The notes beneath the pieces were generated by a model. It was not told the DNA's origin. It did no database searches and worked only from the letters and a program-made list of their open reading frames with translations. This document shows positions 1-9,989 of a stretch of DNA of 64,000 bases, in pieces. The translations under genes were made by a program, and so were the position numbers. The stretch spans positions 5,532,333 to 5,596,332 of the forward strand of contig NC_058045.1 of the NCBI RefSeq assembly GCF_020085105.1, in the 5' to 3' direction. How positions within the stretch are numbered: position 1 is the stretch's first letter; the number at the start of each line of letters is the position of its first letter. This DNA comes from Siniperca chuatsi (taxonomy: Eukaryota > Chordata > Actinopteri > Centrarchiformes > Sinipercidae).

Positions 1-299
1 GTTCCATGGTGGGGCTAACACAATTCTTGGTGGGGCTGTAGACCAACCAAGCCATACCCTTGCAACTAAGGGGGCACCAAACTGACCAATCTGTAGCTAT
101 AAATATCACCCTTTGCAAGAAAATGACCACTTAGTATGTTTAAAGGAGTTCTGAAATTCATCCAGAAAAAAAAAAACTATTGTTATTGTTATTATATATT
201 ATTATCATTAGCAGTAGTATTATTTTTGACTATTCAGCAGCTTTGTAAATACAGGGCCGCGGGCTTCAGCCCGGGAAAGCCCGTGTATTAATTCGCCAG
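1..299. other. Non-coding, no feature recognised
   Basis: AT-rich sequence with a short A run and simple TTATTA-like stretches near 170-230. I see no exon, RNA gene or repeat family I can name. Confidence 0.5.
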
Positions 300-600
300 T
301 GCTTGGAAGAAAAAATGTGTAATATTTTGAGGAATGTTATGTTAATGATCACCATGAGCAAGGCACTAAAGCTTTCTTTCCTCCAGTTAATATGGTCAGT
401 GACCATCCACAGCAGATTGTGGTACTGTTTTGACACACGAGTGTGAGTGTGAATTTGAAGTGCTGAAAAATAGTATACTCTTTCAGCTGAGGCCTGCATT
501 AATAAAGATTTGAAATAAAATAGGTTTGAAGCTGTTTGGCTAACCTTCAACCCTGTCAATCCGTGGATACGTCAACTATGACCTCTTTAAAAGAGGCCTT
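300..600 (+). repeat. Upstream segment of collectin unit, copy A
   Basis: This stretch aligns by eye, with gaps, to about 9990-10370, 21330-21690 and 23965-24260. Shared landmarks include a block around GGAAATGTGTAAT, a block with GCTCAGTGA, the stretch CTCCAGTGTGA (here changed) and, near the end, TCCGTGGATACGTCAACTATG. At 9990 and 21330 the same segment lies about 0.4-0.5 kb upstream of a collectin promoter and leader exon. It is therefore read as the 5' flank of a duplicated unit whose promoter was replaced by an interspersed repeat. Alignment was by eye, so identity is not quantified. Confidence 0.6.
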
Positions 601-609
601 ATCACAGAC

Positions 610-1055
610 TTGTCGTGCAACTTTGTGGGCGGCCATCATGGCAGTCCCCGACTCCAGCTAATCCAAAATAGGCAAAGAAGTGGAGCTGAGGCAGGCCGAA
701 TGAAGCCTGGTCGCTGAACCACCTAGCGGCTAGCCACCTGATAGGGCACCCACCTGTCACTCAAACCGGCCACGCCCTTAATTATGCAGAACTTTGCCTT
801 AATACCATTTAAATGGGTGAGTTATAAAAAAAAATTCACCCTCCTCACAGTTGTTATGAAGGGGGAAAATAGCTATAGAGACTAAAACCGTTTTTTGTAC
901 CATGCTGTAAACATATTTGCTTCTGCTGTAAAGATGGGCATTTTAAGAATGTGGCTCTAAGGGAATTGACTCGCTTTTGGAGCCAGCTGCAAGTGGCCAT
1001 TCGATGAACTGCAGTTTTTGGCACTTCTGCGTTGGGTTCATTTTTTAGCCCCGGA
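610..1055. repeat. Common teleost interspersed repeat
   Basis: Contains the recognisable pieces GACTAAAACCGTTTTTTGTA, CTTTTGGAGCCAGCTGCAAG and TGGCCATTCGATGAACTGCA, with TTTTTAGCCCCGGAGG at the end. I recognise this as a repeat scattered through many fish genomes. It has no coding potential. It lies where the other collectin units have promoter and leader exon, so it may have displaced them in this relic. The family name is not certain to me. Confidence 0.6.
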
Positions 1056-1204
1056 GGTTACAACAAGCTGGAAACTACTGGAGGCTTATCCTTTGCAATA
1101 ACTGTGTAATTAACAGCTTTGAATACATTTCCTACACTTTGACATAATTAATGTAATTTATGATTAAACAATATTTTTGGAAAGGCAGATGAGTTGCTTA
1201 TAAT

Positions 1205-2593
1205 CAGAATCAGAAATACTTTATTGATCCCCGAGGGGAAACTCTTTTGTTACAGCAGCTCACTATCACGTCAGTGCACACAGGAATAGAAGTACTAAGC
1301 AAAAAATATAATACACTATAATACAGGTAAGATAAATTAAGTACCAAGTGGGTATAAGTATAATATAAGTGTGAAGTACAAAGTGGGTTTACCGGTTGAT
1401 GATAATAATACGGTATAAAGTAATAGTGCATGAACTGTCAAGTTAAGTGTAGCTCTTAAGATTATAATGAGACGGAGGATATTGCACAGCAGTAATAGAG
1501 GTATAAGTAATATCAATATCAATAAATAGGGAATTATAAACTAAAATATTGCACAGGAGTATTAAGTATTGCAGTGATGTTAATGATCAATGTCCAGTTT
1601 AGTGACTTAGGGTCATACAGACTGACACACTACAGAGGGAGGAGTTAAAGAGTTTGATGGCCACAGGCAGGAATGACTTCCTGTGGCGCTCTGTGGTGCT
1701 TTTTGGGGGGATGAGTCTTTCGCTGAAGGTGCTCCTTTGTTTGACCAGCACGTCATGGAGTGGGTGGGAGACACTGTCCAAGATGGCATGTAGTTTGGCC
1801 AGCATCCTCCTCTCTGTCACCACCGCCAGAGAGTCCAACTCCACCCCCACAATGTCACTGGCCTTACGAATCAGTTTGTTGAGCCTGTTAATGTCCGCTA
1901 CCCTCAGCCTGCTGCCCCAGCACGCAACTACATACAGGATAGCACTGGCCACCACAGACTCATAAAACATCCTCAGCATTGTCCGGCAGATGTTGAAGGA
2001 CCTCAGCCTCCTCAGAAAATAGAGCCAGCTCTGGCCCTTCCTCTAAACAACTTGAGTGTTCTTGGCCCAGTCCAGTTTATTTTCCATGTGCACTCCCAGA
2101 TACTTGTAGTCCTCTACAATGTCCACACTGACCCGGGATGGAAACCGGGGTCACTGGTGCCTTGGCCCTTCGTAGGTCTACAACCAGCTCCTTAGACTTT
2201 GTCGCACTGAGCTGCAGTTGGTTCTGCTCACACCATGAGATAAAGTTCCCCACCACAGCCCTGTACTCAGACTCATCCCCACCGCTGATACATCCCACCA
2301 CAGCAGAGCCATCAGAAAACTTCTGAAGGTGGCAGGACTCTGTGTGGTAGCTGAAGTCTGTGGTGTAGATGGTGAAGAGGAAGGGAGAGAGGACAGTCCC
2401 CTGAGGGGCCCCAGTGTTGCTGACCACGCTGTGCGACACACAGTGCTGCAGATGCACATGCTGTGGTCTGCCAGTCACGTAGTCAACAATCCAGGACACG
2501 AGGGGGGCTTCCACCTGCATCGCTGCCAGCTTCTCACCCAGAAAAAAAAACGATGATCCTCACCGTGCTTGCCGGCTTGTCCAGTTGGGGTGT
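1205..2593 (-). mobile_element. 5'-truncated non-LTR retrotransposon (LINE) inserted in relic A
   Basis: A LINE lies on the minus strand with its 3' end at the left. Its tail (CAGAATCAGAAATACTTTAT, then GATCCCCGAGGGGAAACT) recurs at 7109 and 61441. The body encodes C-terminal reverse transcriptase pieces. The paralogous sequence at 8800-8820 reads CTTATAAT directly followed by GATGATGTGC, which is the uninterrupted site and fixes the boundaries here. I see no clear target-site duplication. The coding style suggests the CR1/L2/Rex1 group, but the exact clade cannot be fixed by eye. Confidence 0.85.
1599..2520 (-). pseudogene. Reverse transcriptase fragment of the LINE
   Basis: Two minus-strand open stretches (2520-2077, then 1979-1599) encode the middle and end of a non-LTR reverse transcriptase. 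Visible are the motif-B sequence GAPQGTVLSPFLF and a motif-C stretch KFSDGSAVVG. Motif C in active enzymes is [F/Y]xDD; here the second Asp is Gly, so catalysis should be lost. After that come TKSKELVVDLRR and, in the second piece, YESVVASAILYVV and IRKASDIVGVELDSL, typical of the region after the polymerase core. A stop and frame break separate the pieces near 1980-2076. The endonuclease and N-terminus are absent. It is a dead, 5'-truncated copy. Confidence 0.85.
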
Positions 2594-3164
2594 GATGATG
2601 TGCAGACTGCCATTAATCTGAGTGAAGATGTTGTTGTTTCATAGAGGATTGGCTTAATGTAGTTTGGTCAGTTTTACTTGTTAGGAAGACTGACAATACA
2701 ATACAATACAAAAATATCTGAATACTTTCATGCTCACTAGAGGATAAACCTTTGAACATAACAACATGCCCTTTCCTCTGGTGCCACCTTCAAGCCAAAC
2801 CTTTCTGTCCCACTAAGGACATGAGAATAGTACAGTTGTCTCTCTGTTTTTCATCCATCCAACATTTTCTTTTTCTAATGCGCACTGATTCATCCTCACT
2901 GGGCTGCTAGTAAAGCTATGGACTTCATGTTTGATGTTTCTTTACCTGCTTAGCTGGGGAAGAAAAGATTTCTGGACCAGCTCTGTGTGGACAGGGTGAG
3001 TTATTAGACAATAAATACATGGCTGATTATAATATACAATAATAATATTAAATATACAGTGGAGGCATTTTCCAAAAAGTGTCTTCTCTGTCTGACTCAC
3101 AATATTCATGTGAATTAATGACAGCATTATTTCAGCTCAGAACTGCGTTTTAAAAAGCTTTTAT

Positions 3165-3400
3165 GTTTTATGCCAAGCACTCTGAATTGCCTAGTTGTTG
3201 AAATGTGTCATACAAATAAACTTGCCTTGCAGCTGTCAGATGAATGTAGTGCAGTAAAAAGTGCAATATTTCCCTCTGAATTTTAGTGGAGTAGTAGTAT
3301 AAAGTATCATAAAATGGAAATACTCAAGTAAAGTACAAGTACCTCAAAAGTGTACTTAAGTACAGTACTTGAGTAAATGTACATCGTTACTTTCCAACAC
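3165..3400. repeat. Teleost short interspersed repeat with AAGTAC-rich body
   Basis: A SINE-like tail (ACAAATAAACTTGCCTTGC) is followed by a body rich in AAGTACAAGTACCTC and GTACTTGAGTAAATGTAC, ending in TACTTTCCAACACTG. Related sequence lies in reverse orientation near 33040-33145 and in decayed form near 54870-54960. This is a widespread fish repeat without coding potential. Confidence 0.65.
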
Positions 3401-3999
3401 TGCTATTTTGTTGCTTTCTTACCATGGCCGAAATCTAAAAAGCTTTGCTAGCTCCCACTTTCCAAATGGAATACAAATTTAAAAAGGTACCCTGTGGAGT
3501 TTCTGACTGCTAGTAGCGCTATGAAGCGCAATGTCTTTCTGAGTGGGTCCCAGTTACGAGGACGCACTTGCATGAGAGCATGCGGGCGACACATTCCTGC
3601 CACCGGTTTCACACTGTTCCACTGATCAACAGTTGGTGGTGGTAATGCGCAAAGTAGCATAGCAATGCACCAACAAAGCAGTGAAGGTGAATACTGCTAG
3701 CTAGAAAACATGTATGTAAACACTGCCTGATTTGAAATATCTTACAAATCTGCTTTACAAATGTTTTATGAGGATGGAAATGCATTCAACACAACTGTAC
3801 AATGGGTCCAGGATCACCATAGTTCATATTTCTTTACACAGAGAGAGGAGAATTCATATTTTAGTTTGATTTTAAAGTGGTCAAGGCAGTGGTATGTAGG
3901 TAAACATATTTGTAATTTCATATTTACATGTTGTGTGTGTTTTAAGGAAAATACAGACAGGCAATCCACAATAAGTTCTGCAGTCTCACAGCATGCTGG
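3401..3999. other. Gene-free stretch between relic A and the first intact collectin
   Basis: No convincing exon. The open frames here are short and lack recognisable domains. A small block at 3440-3660 is richer in GC and may be an old repeat. Confidence 0.4.
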
Positions 4000-4188
4000 T
4001 TAAACACGAGGGAGGCTCTTAAACGCAGACTTTCTCCGTTTTTCTATGTAATTTACCAAATGACATCACCAACATCTGTTTTTCCACTCTGGACTGAATT
4101 TCTCATCCGTGCACTCCAACTACGTTCTCAGTCACTTTGCTTTGGAAGTAGCGAAGAAGTAGCACAGAGATCACTCCTCATTTATACA
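4000..4188 (+). promoter_or_regulatory. Promoter and non-coding leader exon of first collectin
   Basis: About 190 bp are conserved between this site, 10464-10647 and 21762-21949. Shared parts are AGAGGGAGG or GAGGGAGG, a block around CTCTGGACTGAAT or CTCTGGACCGAAT, then GAAGTAGCGAAGAAGTAGCA and ATCACTCCTC, ending at a strong splice donor ACA|GTGAGT (4188/4189). Conservation in front of two intact genes, and the donor, mark it as promoter plus 5' untranslated exon. The transcription start cannot be placed; I see no strong TATA box. Confidence 0.6.
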
Positions 4189-4651
4189 GTGAGTTCCTTT
4201 CTGTTCATTACTATTTGGTACTAGATTAAGTGTTAATAAAACCTTTTAAATTACTTGACAACAGCATGCTTGGTGCTGCACAAAATATAATTCTAATTTG
4301 CACTTTGGAAATTTCATTTAGCTGCAGCACATCTGTATATATTGCAATGCAAATCCATCAGTTTTTCTCAAGTGTTCCAACGAGCTGGGGAACTACTGGA
4401 GATGCATAATTTGTAATAAGTGGTAATTCTTCTTTGCTACAGACTGAATTCTGACATGACCGCCTTTGATTTTATTTGATTGACTTTGAATTAACCCTGT
4501 TCCTGATGCCGTCTGAAAATAGGCAAATTTCAAACATTGTAGAGTTCTAAAGGACTAAAATGTAACTCAGAGATTGCCTACTCTGGTGATATAATTTACT
4601 GCAACAACAAAAAAAATGATAACTCCAATAATTATTACGATGTTCTACATT

Positions 4652-7088
4652 ATGAAGAACAGGATGTTTCTCCTGTTCTTCATCCTCTGCCTGATGGCTC
4701 CTACTGGCTACAGTCAGCTCCAAGGTCCTCCTGGTCCCAAAGGTGACAGAGGATTTCCTGGGCCTATTGGGCCACCTGGGCCAGAAGGTAGGTAATATTG
4801 ACTACCACAATCACGTTCCTAGGAACACTCTGTCTGACCAGACTCCAGTCATCTTTTGTCTGAATTCTGCCCCCCCGTTGGATAGGCAGATGAGTTTGTT
4901 TTAGCGACAATCTCTCTCCAATCTCCAGAGATCCTCTGAGGTCACTCAGGTTCATTTGGCTCACTGTGTTAGCTGTGATGGCTCACAAGGCCACCCTGAG
5001 GTCAGACCGTCAACTTTGCAAACAAGATATCTCAAAATATACAGGAAGGACTGACATGACATTTGCTGAGAAAAATCATGCAAAAATGATGATGATGGGC
5101 CCAATGTATTTTGGTCAGTTTGTTTACTTGTCATCTACTATCACACTCAGGCAACAAAAATAAGGAAGACTGACAATCAAATCTCATTTGATTTAGGTAA
5201 CCCTCAGACTTCTGAGAATAGCAAAAGATGTCTTTCAGTTTTTTATCCGTGCAACATATTGTTTTTCAAATAGACAACAAACATTACAGCCTCACAGGGA
5301 TACTAGTGAGGCTATGGATTTTTAATATTGTTTTATTTCTCTTTCCCTGCTCTTGATGATTCGTAGGAATTTCTGGACATCGTGGATTTCCTGGACCTCC
5401 TGGATTTCCTGGACCTCCTGGACCTGTTGTAATCTGTGGACGAGGTTATATATTTTCTAGATTTTAAAGAGCAAATATATTTTATAGAATTACTTTCACC
5501 AGCTGAGTAACTGCTGTTTCTCATTCACTAAAATGCAGGATGTAGCAGTAGTACACATTTCAGAGCTGTTATTGTCGTTAAGGGTAGATAGATACACAAG
5601 GGGTGGACACAAAAAGATAAACCTTTGTACAGTGCATCCCAGTTCAGTTACAATAACAATACAATCTTTTATTTTTTTTAACCTAGTTTAATTTTTGTTG
5701 AGGCTGTGTCCATGAGATATTATTTCAACTCTTTTAAACTTTGATCCCATAGTTTGTAAATCTTTTTAAGATCAGTTTACGGATCAAGAGAAGTACAACA
5801 CAACCTGTGAAAACAGTTTTGTGTGTTTGGAAGGGGCTTTCAAAGATAGAAAGATAAAATAACTAGTAATGTAATCAGGCACCATTGGTCTAATGAAATA
5901 TGCTATTGAGTTGTATTAAGGGAAGTGTTGGATTCAGTATTATTGGAGTTTGACCTGTACTAGGGAATACAATTCAGGATGTCACGGCCTCGGCTGCATT
6001 TCGTTTAGTTACTGCCAGTTTGGTAACTAAACTTAATCTGTTTGATCCAGATGTCTTTGGCTCCATTAACCAGGACCTTGAGACCTTAAAGAACAGCCTT
6101 GCTAAATTAGAGCTGGGTAAGTATCCAATTCAAGCATTACAAGGAAGTGTTACAGGAAGGGAGTGCATGTGAATGGAGATTGTAATATTATAGCTGAGAC
6201 ATGACTTTGTTAGATTCCTTGTAAGTGCTGTCCATACTAATTTTGTGCTTTTACTACTGCATCAGTATATTTGATGTAAATGCATCCTCTCTTTTATTTG
6301 GGTAGGGTGTTTTCTGAGAAAGGAGTGATGAGAAATATGTTTAGTGAAATGCTGCAATACTTTGCATCATTAATCTTAATGTATTTACATAGCCTACATA
6401 AATACTGTATTATTATTTTCCGAGGGGGCAATCCTGGAATGTGTACAAAATATTCCAAAAAGTTTTTATCTTGAACAAAAAGAGACAAATGACTGTATTT
6501 CACTTGTGTATGAAGCTAAAAGAACGTCTGATTATTTTAGTGTCAGAGGAAGATCAAACATGTAAAGCAAAGGGTTTCTTGTCAAAGACTTCTGAACAGA
6601 GCTTGAGAGCCAGAGGGCCAAGATGACAATACAATGTTGAGGTTGTAGAATGAATGTTTTCACTTTGTTCATTCCTGATTTGTTGCATGTTGTTCTTTTT
6701 TTCAGCTACAAACTATGACTTTGTCCGGAGGGTTGGTCAGAAATACTTTGTGTCCTACAAGGAGAGAGACTCTTTCTCCAGGGCCGTCGAGTTCTGCTCC
6801 CAACGAGGCTTAGAGCTGGCTTTGCCCCAGAACGAGGAGGAGAACAGCGTACTGACTCAAGCGTTTGGGGACGTTTACAAAACGGCCTGGATCAACGTCA
6901 ACAATCAAAAAGCAGAGGGGAATTTTGAGACAGATCTGGAAAACCGACCTCTGACTTTTACCAAATGGGGAGGAGGGCAGCCAGACAAATCCATCCAGGA
7001 TACAGGCTGCACCATGCTGTCAGAAAACGGTGTTTGGAGAGTGACACACGAATGCTCCTTAAATGCTTACATCGTTTGTCAGATATAG
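4652..7088 (+). CDS. Collectin (MBL-like C-type lectin), gene 1, four coding exons
   Basis: Predicted secreted collectin. Coding exons are 4652-4787, 5367-5444, 6051-6116 and 6706-7088, all GT-AG, with every intron in phase 1; the product is about 220 residues. It has a signal peptide ending near GYS, then 14 uninterrupted Gly-X-Y triplets across exons 1-2, a Cys (ICGRG), a 22-residue neck likely to form a coiled coil, and a CRD exon. The four-exon plan equals that of mannose-binding lectin genes. The CRD keeps four cysteines and a QPD motif (galactose-type in this family), but the WND motif is replaced by WRV and the usual Glu before the third Cys is absent. Calcium-dependent sugar binding is therefore doubtful. 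The start is uncertain: in-frame ATGs lie at 4640, 4652 and 4664. 4652 gives a basic start to the signal peptide. The exon 2 donor is the weak GTTATA. Family members opsonise microbes, but its ligand is unknown. Confidence 0.85.
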
Positions 7089-7108
7089 AAAGTTCTTATA
7101 TTCCAGAT

Positions 7109-7192
7109 TAGGAATCAGAAATACTTTATTGATCCCCGAAGGGAAACTCTTTGTTACAGCAGCTCACCTTAACGTCAGTGCACTTGCTCTTA
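7109..7192 (-). mobile_element. LINE 3'-end fragment
   Basis: GGAATCAGAAATACTTTATT followed by GATCCCCGAAGGGAAACTCT and a stretch ending in TCAGTGCAC is the same 3' tail as at 1205. It begins about 20 bases after the stop codon of collectin gene 1, so it probably forms part of that gene's 3' untranslated region. Confidence 0.8.
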
Positions 7193-7358
7193 GAAATATT
7201 TACTTTCACATGTTACCGTTTCCCTAAACCATTATGTTAGATCTTAGTCCCAGAAACCTACAAGTGCATCATCAGCATGACATTGTTACTGTTGCAAAGA
7301 CATATTCCTATATGAAAAAGAATTAAAGTACACAATTAAAGGAAGGATATTATACATA

Positions 7359-8276
7359 CAGTGGTGTGAAAAAGTGTTTGACCCCTTCCTGATTTCTTAT
7401 TTGTTTGCATGTTTGTCACACTTAAATGTTTCAGATCATCAAACAAATTTAAATATTAGTCAAAGATAACACAAGTAAATACAAAATGTAGTTTTTAAAT
7501 GAAGGTTGTTATTATTAAGGGAAAACAAAATCCAAACCTACATGGCCCTGTGTGAAATAGTAATTGCCCCCTAAACCTAATAACTGGTTGTTCCACCCTT
7601 AGCAGCAACAACTGCAATCAAGCATTTGTGATAACTTGCAATGAGTCTTTTACAGCGTTGTGGACGAATTTTGGCCCACTCATCTGCAGAATTGTTGTAA
7701 TTCAGCCACATTGGAGTTTTCGAGCATGAACTGCCTTTTTAAGGGTCATGCCATAGCATCCCAATAGGATTTAGGTCAGGACATTGACTAGGCCACTCCA
7801 AAGTCTTCATTTTGTTCTTCTTCAGCCATTCAGAGACCCCACAACAACATCCAAAGAACTGCAGGCCTCACTTGCCTCAGTTAAGGTCAGTGTTCATGAC
7901 TCCACCATAAGAAAGAGACTGCGCAAAAATGGCCTGCATGGCAGAGTTCCAAGACGAAAACCACTGCTGAGCAAAAAGAACATCAAGGCTCGTCTCATTT
8001 TTGCCAGAAAACATCTTGATGATTCCCGAGACTTTTGAGAAAATACTCTGTGGACTGACGAGACAAAAGTTGAACTTTTTGGAAGGTGTGTGTCCCGTTA
8101 CATCTGGCGTAAAAGTAACACCGCATTTCAGAAAAAGAACATCGTACCAACAGTAAAATATGGTGGTGGTAGTGTGATGGTCTGGGGCTGTTTTTTTGTT
8201 TGTCAACATTTAACTGTGACAAACATGCAAAAAAATAAGAAACCAGGAAGGGGGCAAACACTTTTTCACACCACTG
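7359..8276. mobile_element. Rearranged Tc1/mariner transposon with inverted core
   Basis: Long terminal inverted repeats begin CAGTGGTGTGAAAAAGTGTT on the left and end AACACTTTTTCACACCACTG on the right (with small differences). They are flanked by TA dinucleotides (7357-7358 and 8277-8278), the Tc1/mariner target duplication. The left arm (about 7560-7837) carries the C-terminal transposase region on the minus strand, including a motif reading LNPIGMLWH. The centre (7838-8200) carries the middle of transposase on the plus strand. The two coding parts face opposite ways, so the core has been inverted and both junctions have lost sequence. The element is non-functional. Confidence 0.85.
7836..8200 (+). 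pseudogene. Tc1 transposase, middle fragment
   Basis: The plus-strand frame reads [20 protein letters not shown], then STIRKRLRKNGLHGR and KPLLSKKNIKARLIFARKH, the DNA-binding linker of Tc1 transposases. It meets a stop at 8036-8038. After the stop the same protein continues as [12 protein letters not shown], which includes one Asp of the DDE triad, and as [12 protein letters not shown]. The N-terminal helix-turn-helix is missing, and the C-terminal end lies on the opposite strand to the left. Broken and inactive. Confidence 0.85.
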
Positions 8277-8499
8277 TATATAAGAACAAACAATGCTTTC
8301 TGAGAGTGTATGCCACAAGAAAGTGTACAGCAGTTAGCTAGCCTAGCTGCCTAGCTATTTTATCAGTTGAAAAAGTCAGTTAGAAAGTTTAAAGGATTGG
8401 TAAAATGAGTATGTGGATGTTATCAAAAGCAGCAGAAAATTGACAACACTGACAATAACTGACTTCTGACACTGTGTGTGTGTTTTTGTCACAACATCA

Positions 8500-8716
8500 G
8501 AGATTCACACTGACCATGCTTTACATATTTACCACAGATACTGAGGGTACTTTCAAACTATCCAGCAGAGTGCAGTGTTTTTTTCCACATTTGCCACTTG
8601 AACATGATACAGCCGTAACCAGTACTTGTACAAAGTTGGTTGTTTTCAGTACAAATATTTTAAACCAAACATACCTTTTTATCATTTACTTCCTTTGCAA
8701 TTACTGAGTAATGAAC
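8500..8716 (+). repeat. Collectin-unit intron segment shared with 22230-22400
   Basis: CCAGCAGAGTGCAGTGT near 8560, TTGCCACTTGAACATGA near 8590 and the stretch ending TTTACTTCCTTTGCAATTAC match, with substitutions, CCAGCAGGGTGCAGTGT at 22260 and following sequence to about 22400. This marks the left edge of relic unit B. It has no coding potential. Confidence 0.5.
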
Positions 8717-9840
8717 AGCTTTGAATACATTTCCTACACTTTGACTTAATTAATGTAAATTATGATAAAACAATATTTTTGGAAAGGCAGATGAGTTGCT
8801 TATAATGATGATGTGCAGACTGCCATTAAACTGAGTGAGGATTTTGTTGTTTCATAGAGGATTGGCCTGATGTAATTTGGTCAGTCTTACTTTCTTTTTC
8901 TAATGCGCACTGATTCATCCTCACTGGGCTGCTAGTAAAGCTATGGACTTCATGTTTGATGTTTCTTTACCTGCTTAACTGGGGAAGAAAAGATTTCTGG
9001 ACCAGCTCTGTGTGGACAGGGTGAGTTATTAGACAATATATACACTCTTTACAGAATCGTTTTCATCCGTTTAGTAGTTGCTGGTTCTCATTTTGTCATG
9101 GTGGGCCACAGAGCCCCCCCGTCCTTTGTATGTTTCAGTGTACCTGTTTCTCCTCGTGTGTTCTGGCTGTCCCCTGTCTGTTATTGTCTGTGTGGATGTG
9201 TGTCTGTGTTCAGGCTGGCTCCCCGATCTTCCGGCTGCAGTTGATTACCGGCACACCTGTTCTGCATCATCATCAATTGCAGCAGTTTATCTACTGGGCT
9301 CATCCATGCTTCGCCAGATCGTCCTCCGTACGAGTATTCGTAACGGCTCCCGCAGCGCTTTATGTAAAAGTTTCAGTTTTGTTTCTTGCCGCAGTAGTAA
9401 TCCGTTTGTCTTGCTTATAGACTCTCGCTCTGCCGGTGACCATTGCCTCAGTCTGCTCTTCCGATCATCTATCGTCTCTGCCTCCGGACACTGCCGGTCA
9501 AACACACCACACGCCCGGCTCCAATGATCTTCCGCCTGGTCGGTTCTGCCTCCCCACTACGCTCGCCAGCACGGAGACAGCTCGCCTCGTCTCCGTCCAG
9601 AGTGCCGTCAGTCACTTCTCCGACTCTGCCCAGTCGGATCCGCGGGGAGGCCACGGGTGATGCCGGATTCAGCATTTATCATTGTCTATAATTATTTGCA
9701 CAATAAAGACCGTTACGTTCATCCAACTTTCTCCTGTGAGTTCCTGCATTTGGGTCCTAGAAAATTGCCAACCTACGACACATTTATTACAATACAGCAT
9801 GTAGCAGTAGTACAACTTGTTTTTATTTTCCTGTGCAAGG
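8717..9840 (+). pseudogene. Relic collectin unit B, collapsed exon 2, split by a solo LTR
   Basis: 8717-9020 is nearly identical to relic A (1120-1204 joined to 2594-3010), including the collapsed collagen exon at about 8987-9022 that keeps the ends of exon 2 but not its Gly-X-Y core. Beyond it, CGTTTTCATCC to TCTCATTT (9059-9093) and TGCAGCATGTAGCAGTAGTA-like sequence (9790-9815) match the intron following exon 2 of gene 1 at 5490-5560. Relic B lacks about 180 bp present in relic A (2680-2862). No coding frame remains. Confidence 0.6.
9094..9780. mobile_element. Solo LTR of an LTR retrotransposon, 5-bp target duplication
   Basis: A 687-bp block of higher GC than its surroundings starts TGTCATGG and ends CTACGACA, so its ends form a short inverted repeat TGTC/GACA with canonical TG...CA. 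The 5-bp sequence CATTT flanks it exactly at 9089-9093 and 9781-9785. AATAAA near 9703 fits the poly(A) signal of an LTR read left to right. No gag or pol lies beside it, so it is a solo LTR left by recombination. The uninterrupted counterpart is the intron of gene 1 near 5520. Short open frames inside are not genes. Its family (Ty3/gypsy-like or retrovirus-like) cannot be told from the LTR alone. Confidence 0.85.
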
Positions 9841-9989
9841 AATTTGAGTTTTTAGACAAGAGTAGACATGCAGGAACACTTGTCCACAGCATCCCAACTC
9901 TCAATACTACTTTTGTGAAGCTTATGTTTTAACTTTTGCTGAGAATATTTTGGAGGTGCTGATTGAACTCTGTTAAATTTGAGCTCAAG

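Larger units (their letters stand above)
1060..3020 (+). pseudogene. Relic collectin unit A (non-coding remains, split by a LINE)
   Basis: The ends of this stretch (1060-1204 and 2594-3020) align to other units of the array. AAGCTGGAAACTACTGGAG near 1070 matches intron sequence before exon 1 of both intact genes. 1120-1204 plus 2594-2680 and 2862-3010 match 8717-9020 almost base for base. Around 2963-2994 the sequence ATTTCTGGAC followed closely by CTGTGTGGACAGGGTGAG matches the start and end of collagen exon 2 of the intact gene at 5367-5444, but the Gly-X-Y codons between are missing. No reading frame or CRD exon remains. The LINE at 1205-2593 interrupts the relic. Identification rests on paralogy within the window. 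Confidence 0.6.

Noticed and set aside
1654-2556. Plus-strand open frames (103, 62 and 75 codons)
   Set aside because: They are antisense shadows of the LINE reverse transcriptase on the minus strand.
5333-5524. Minus-strand 63-codon frame rich in Ser and Arg
   Set aside because: Antisense of the collagen exon of collectin gene 1; the low-complexity SRKSRRS reading comes from reversed Gly-Pro codons.
9078-9691. Several overlapping frames of 70-150 codons
   Set aside because: They lie inside or across the solo LTR and its GC-rich body; no domain and no agreement between frames.
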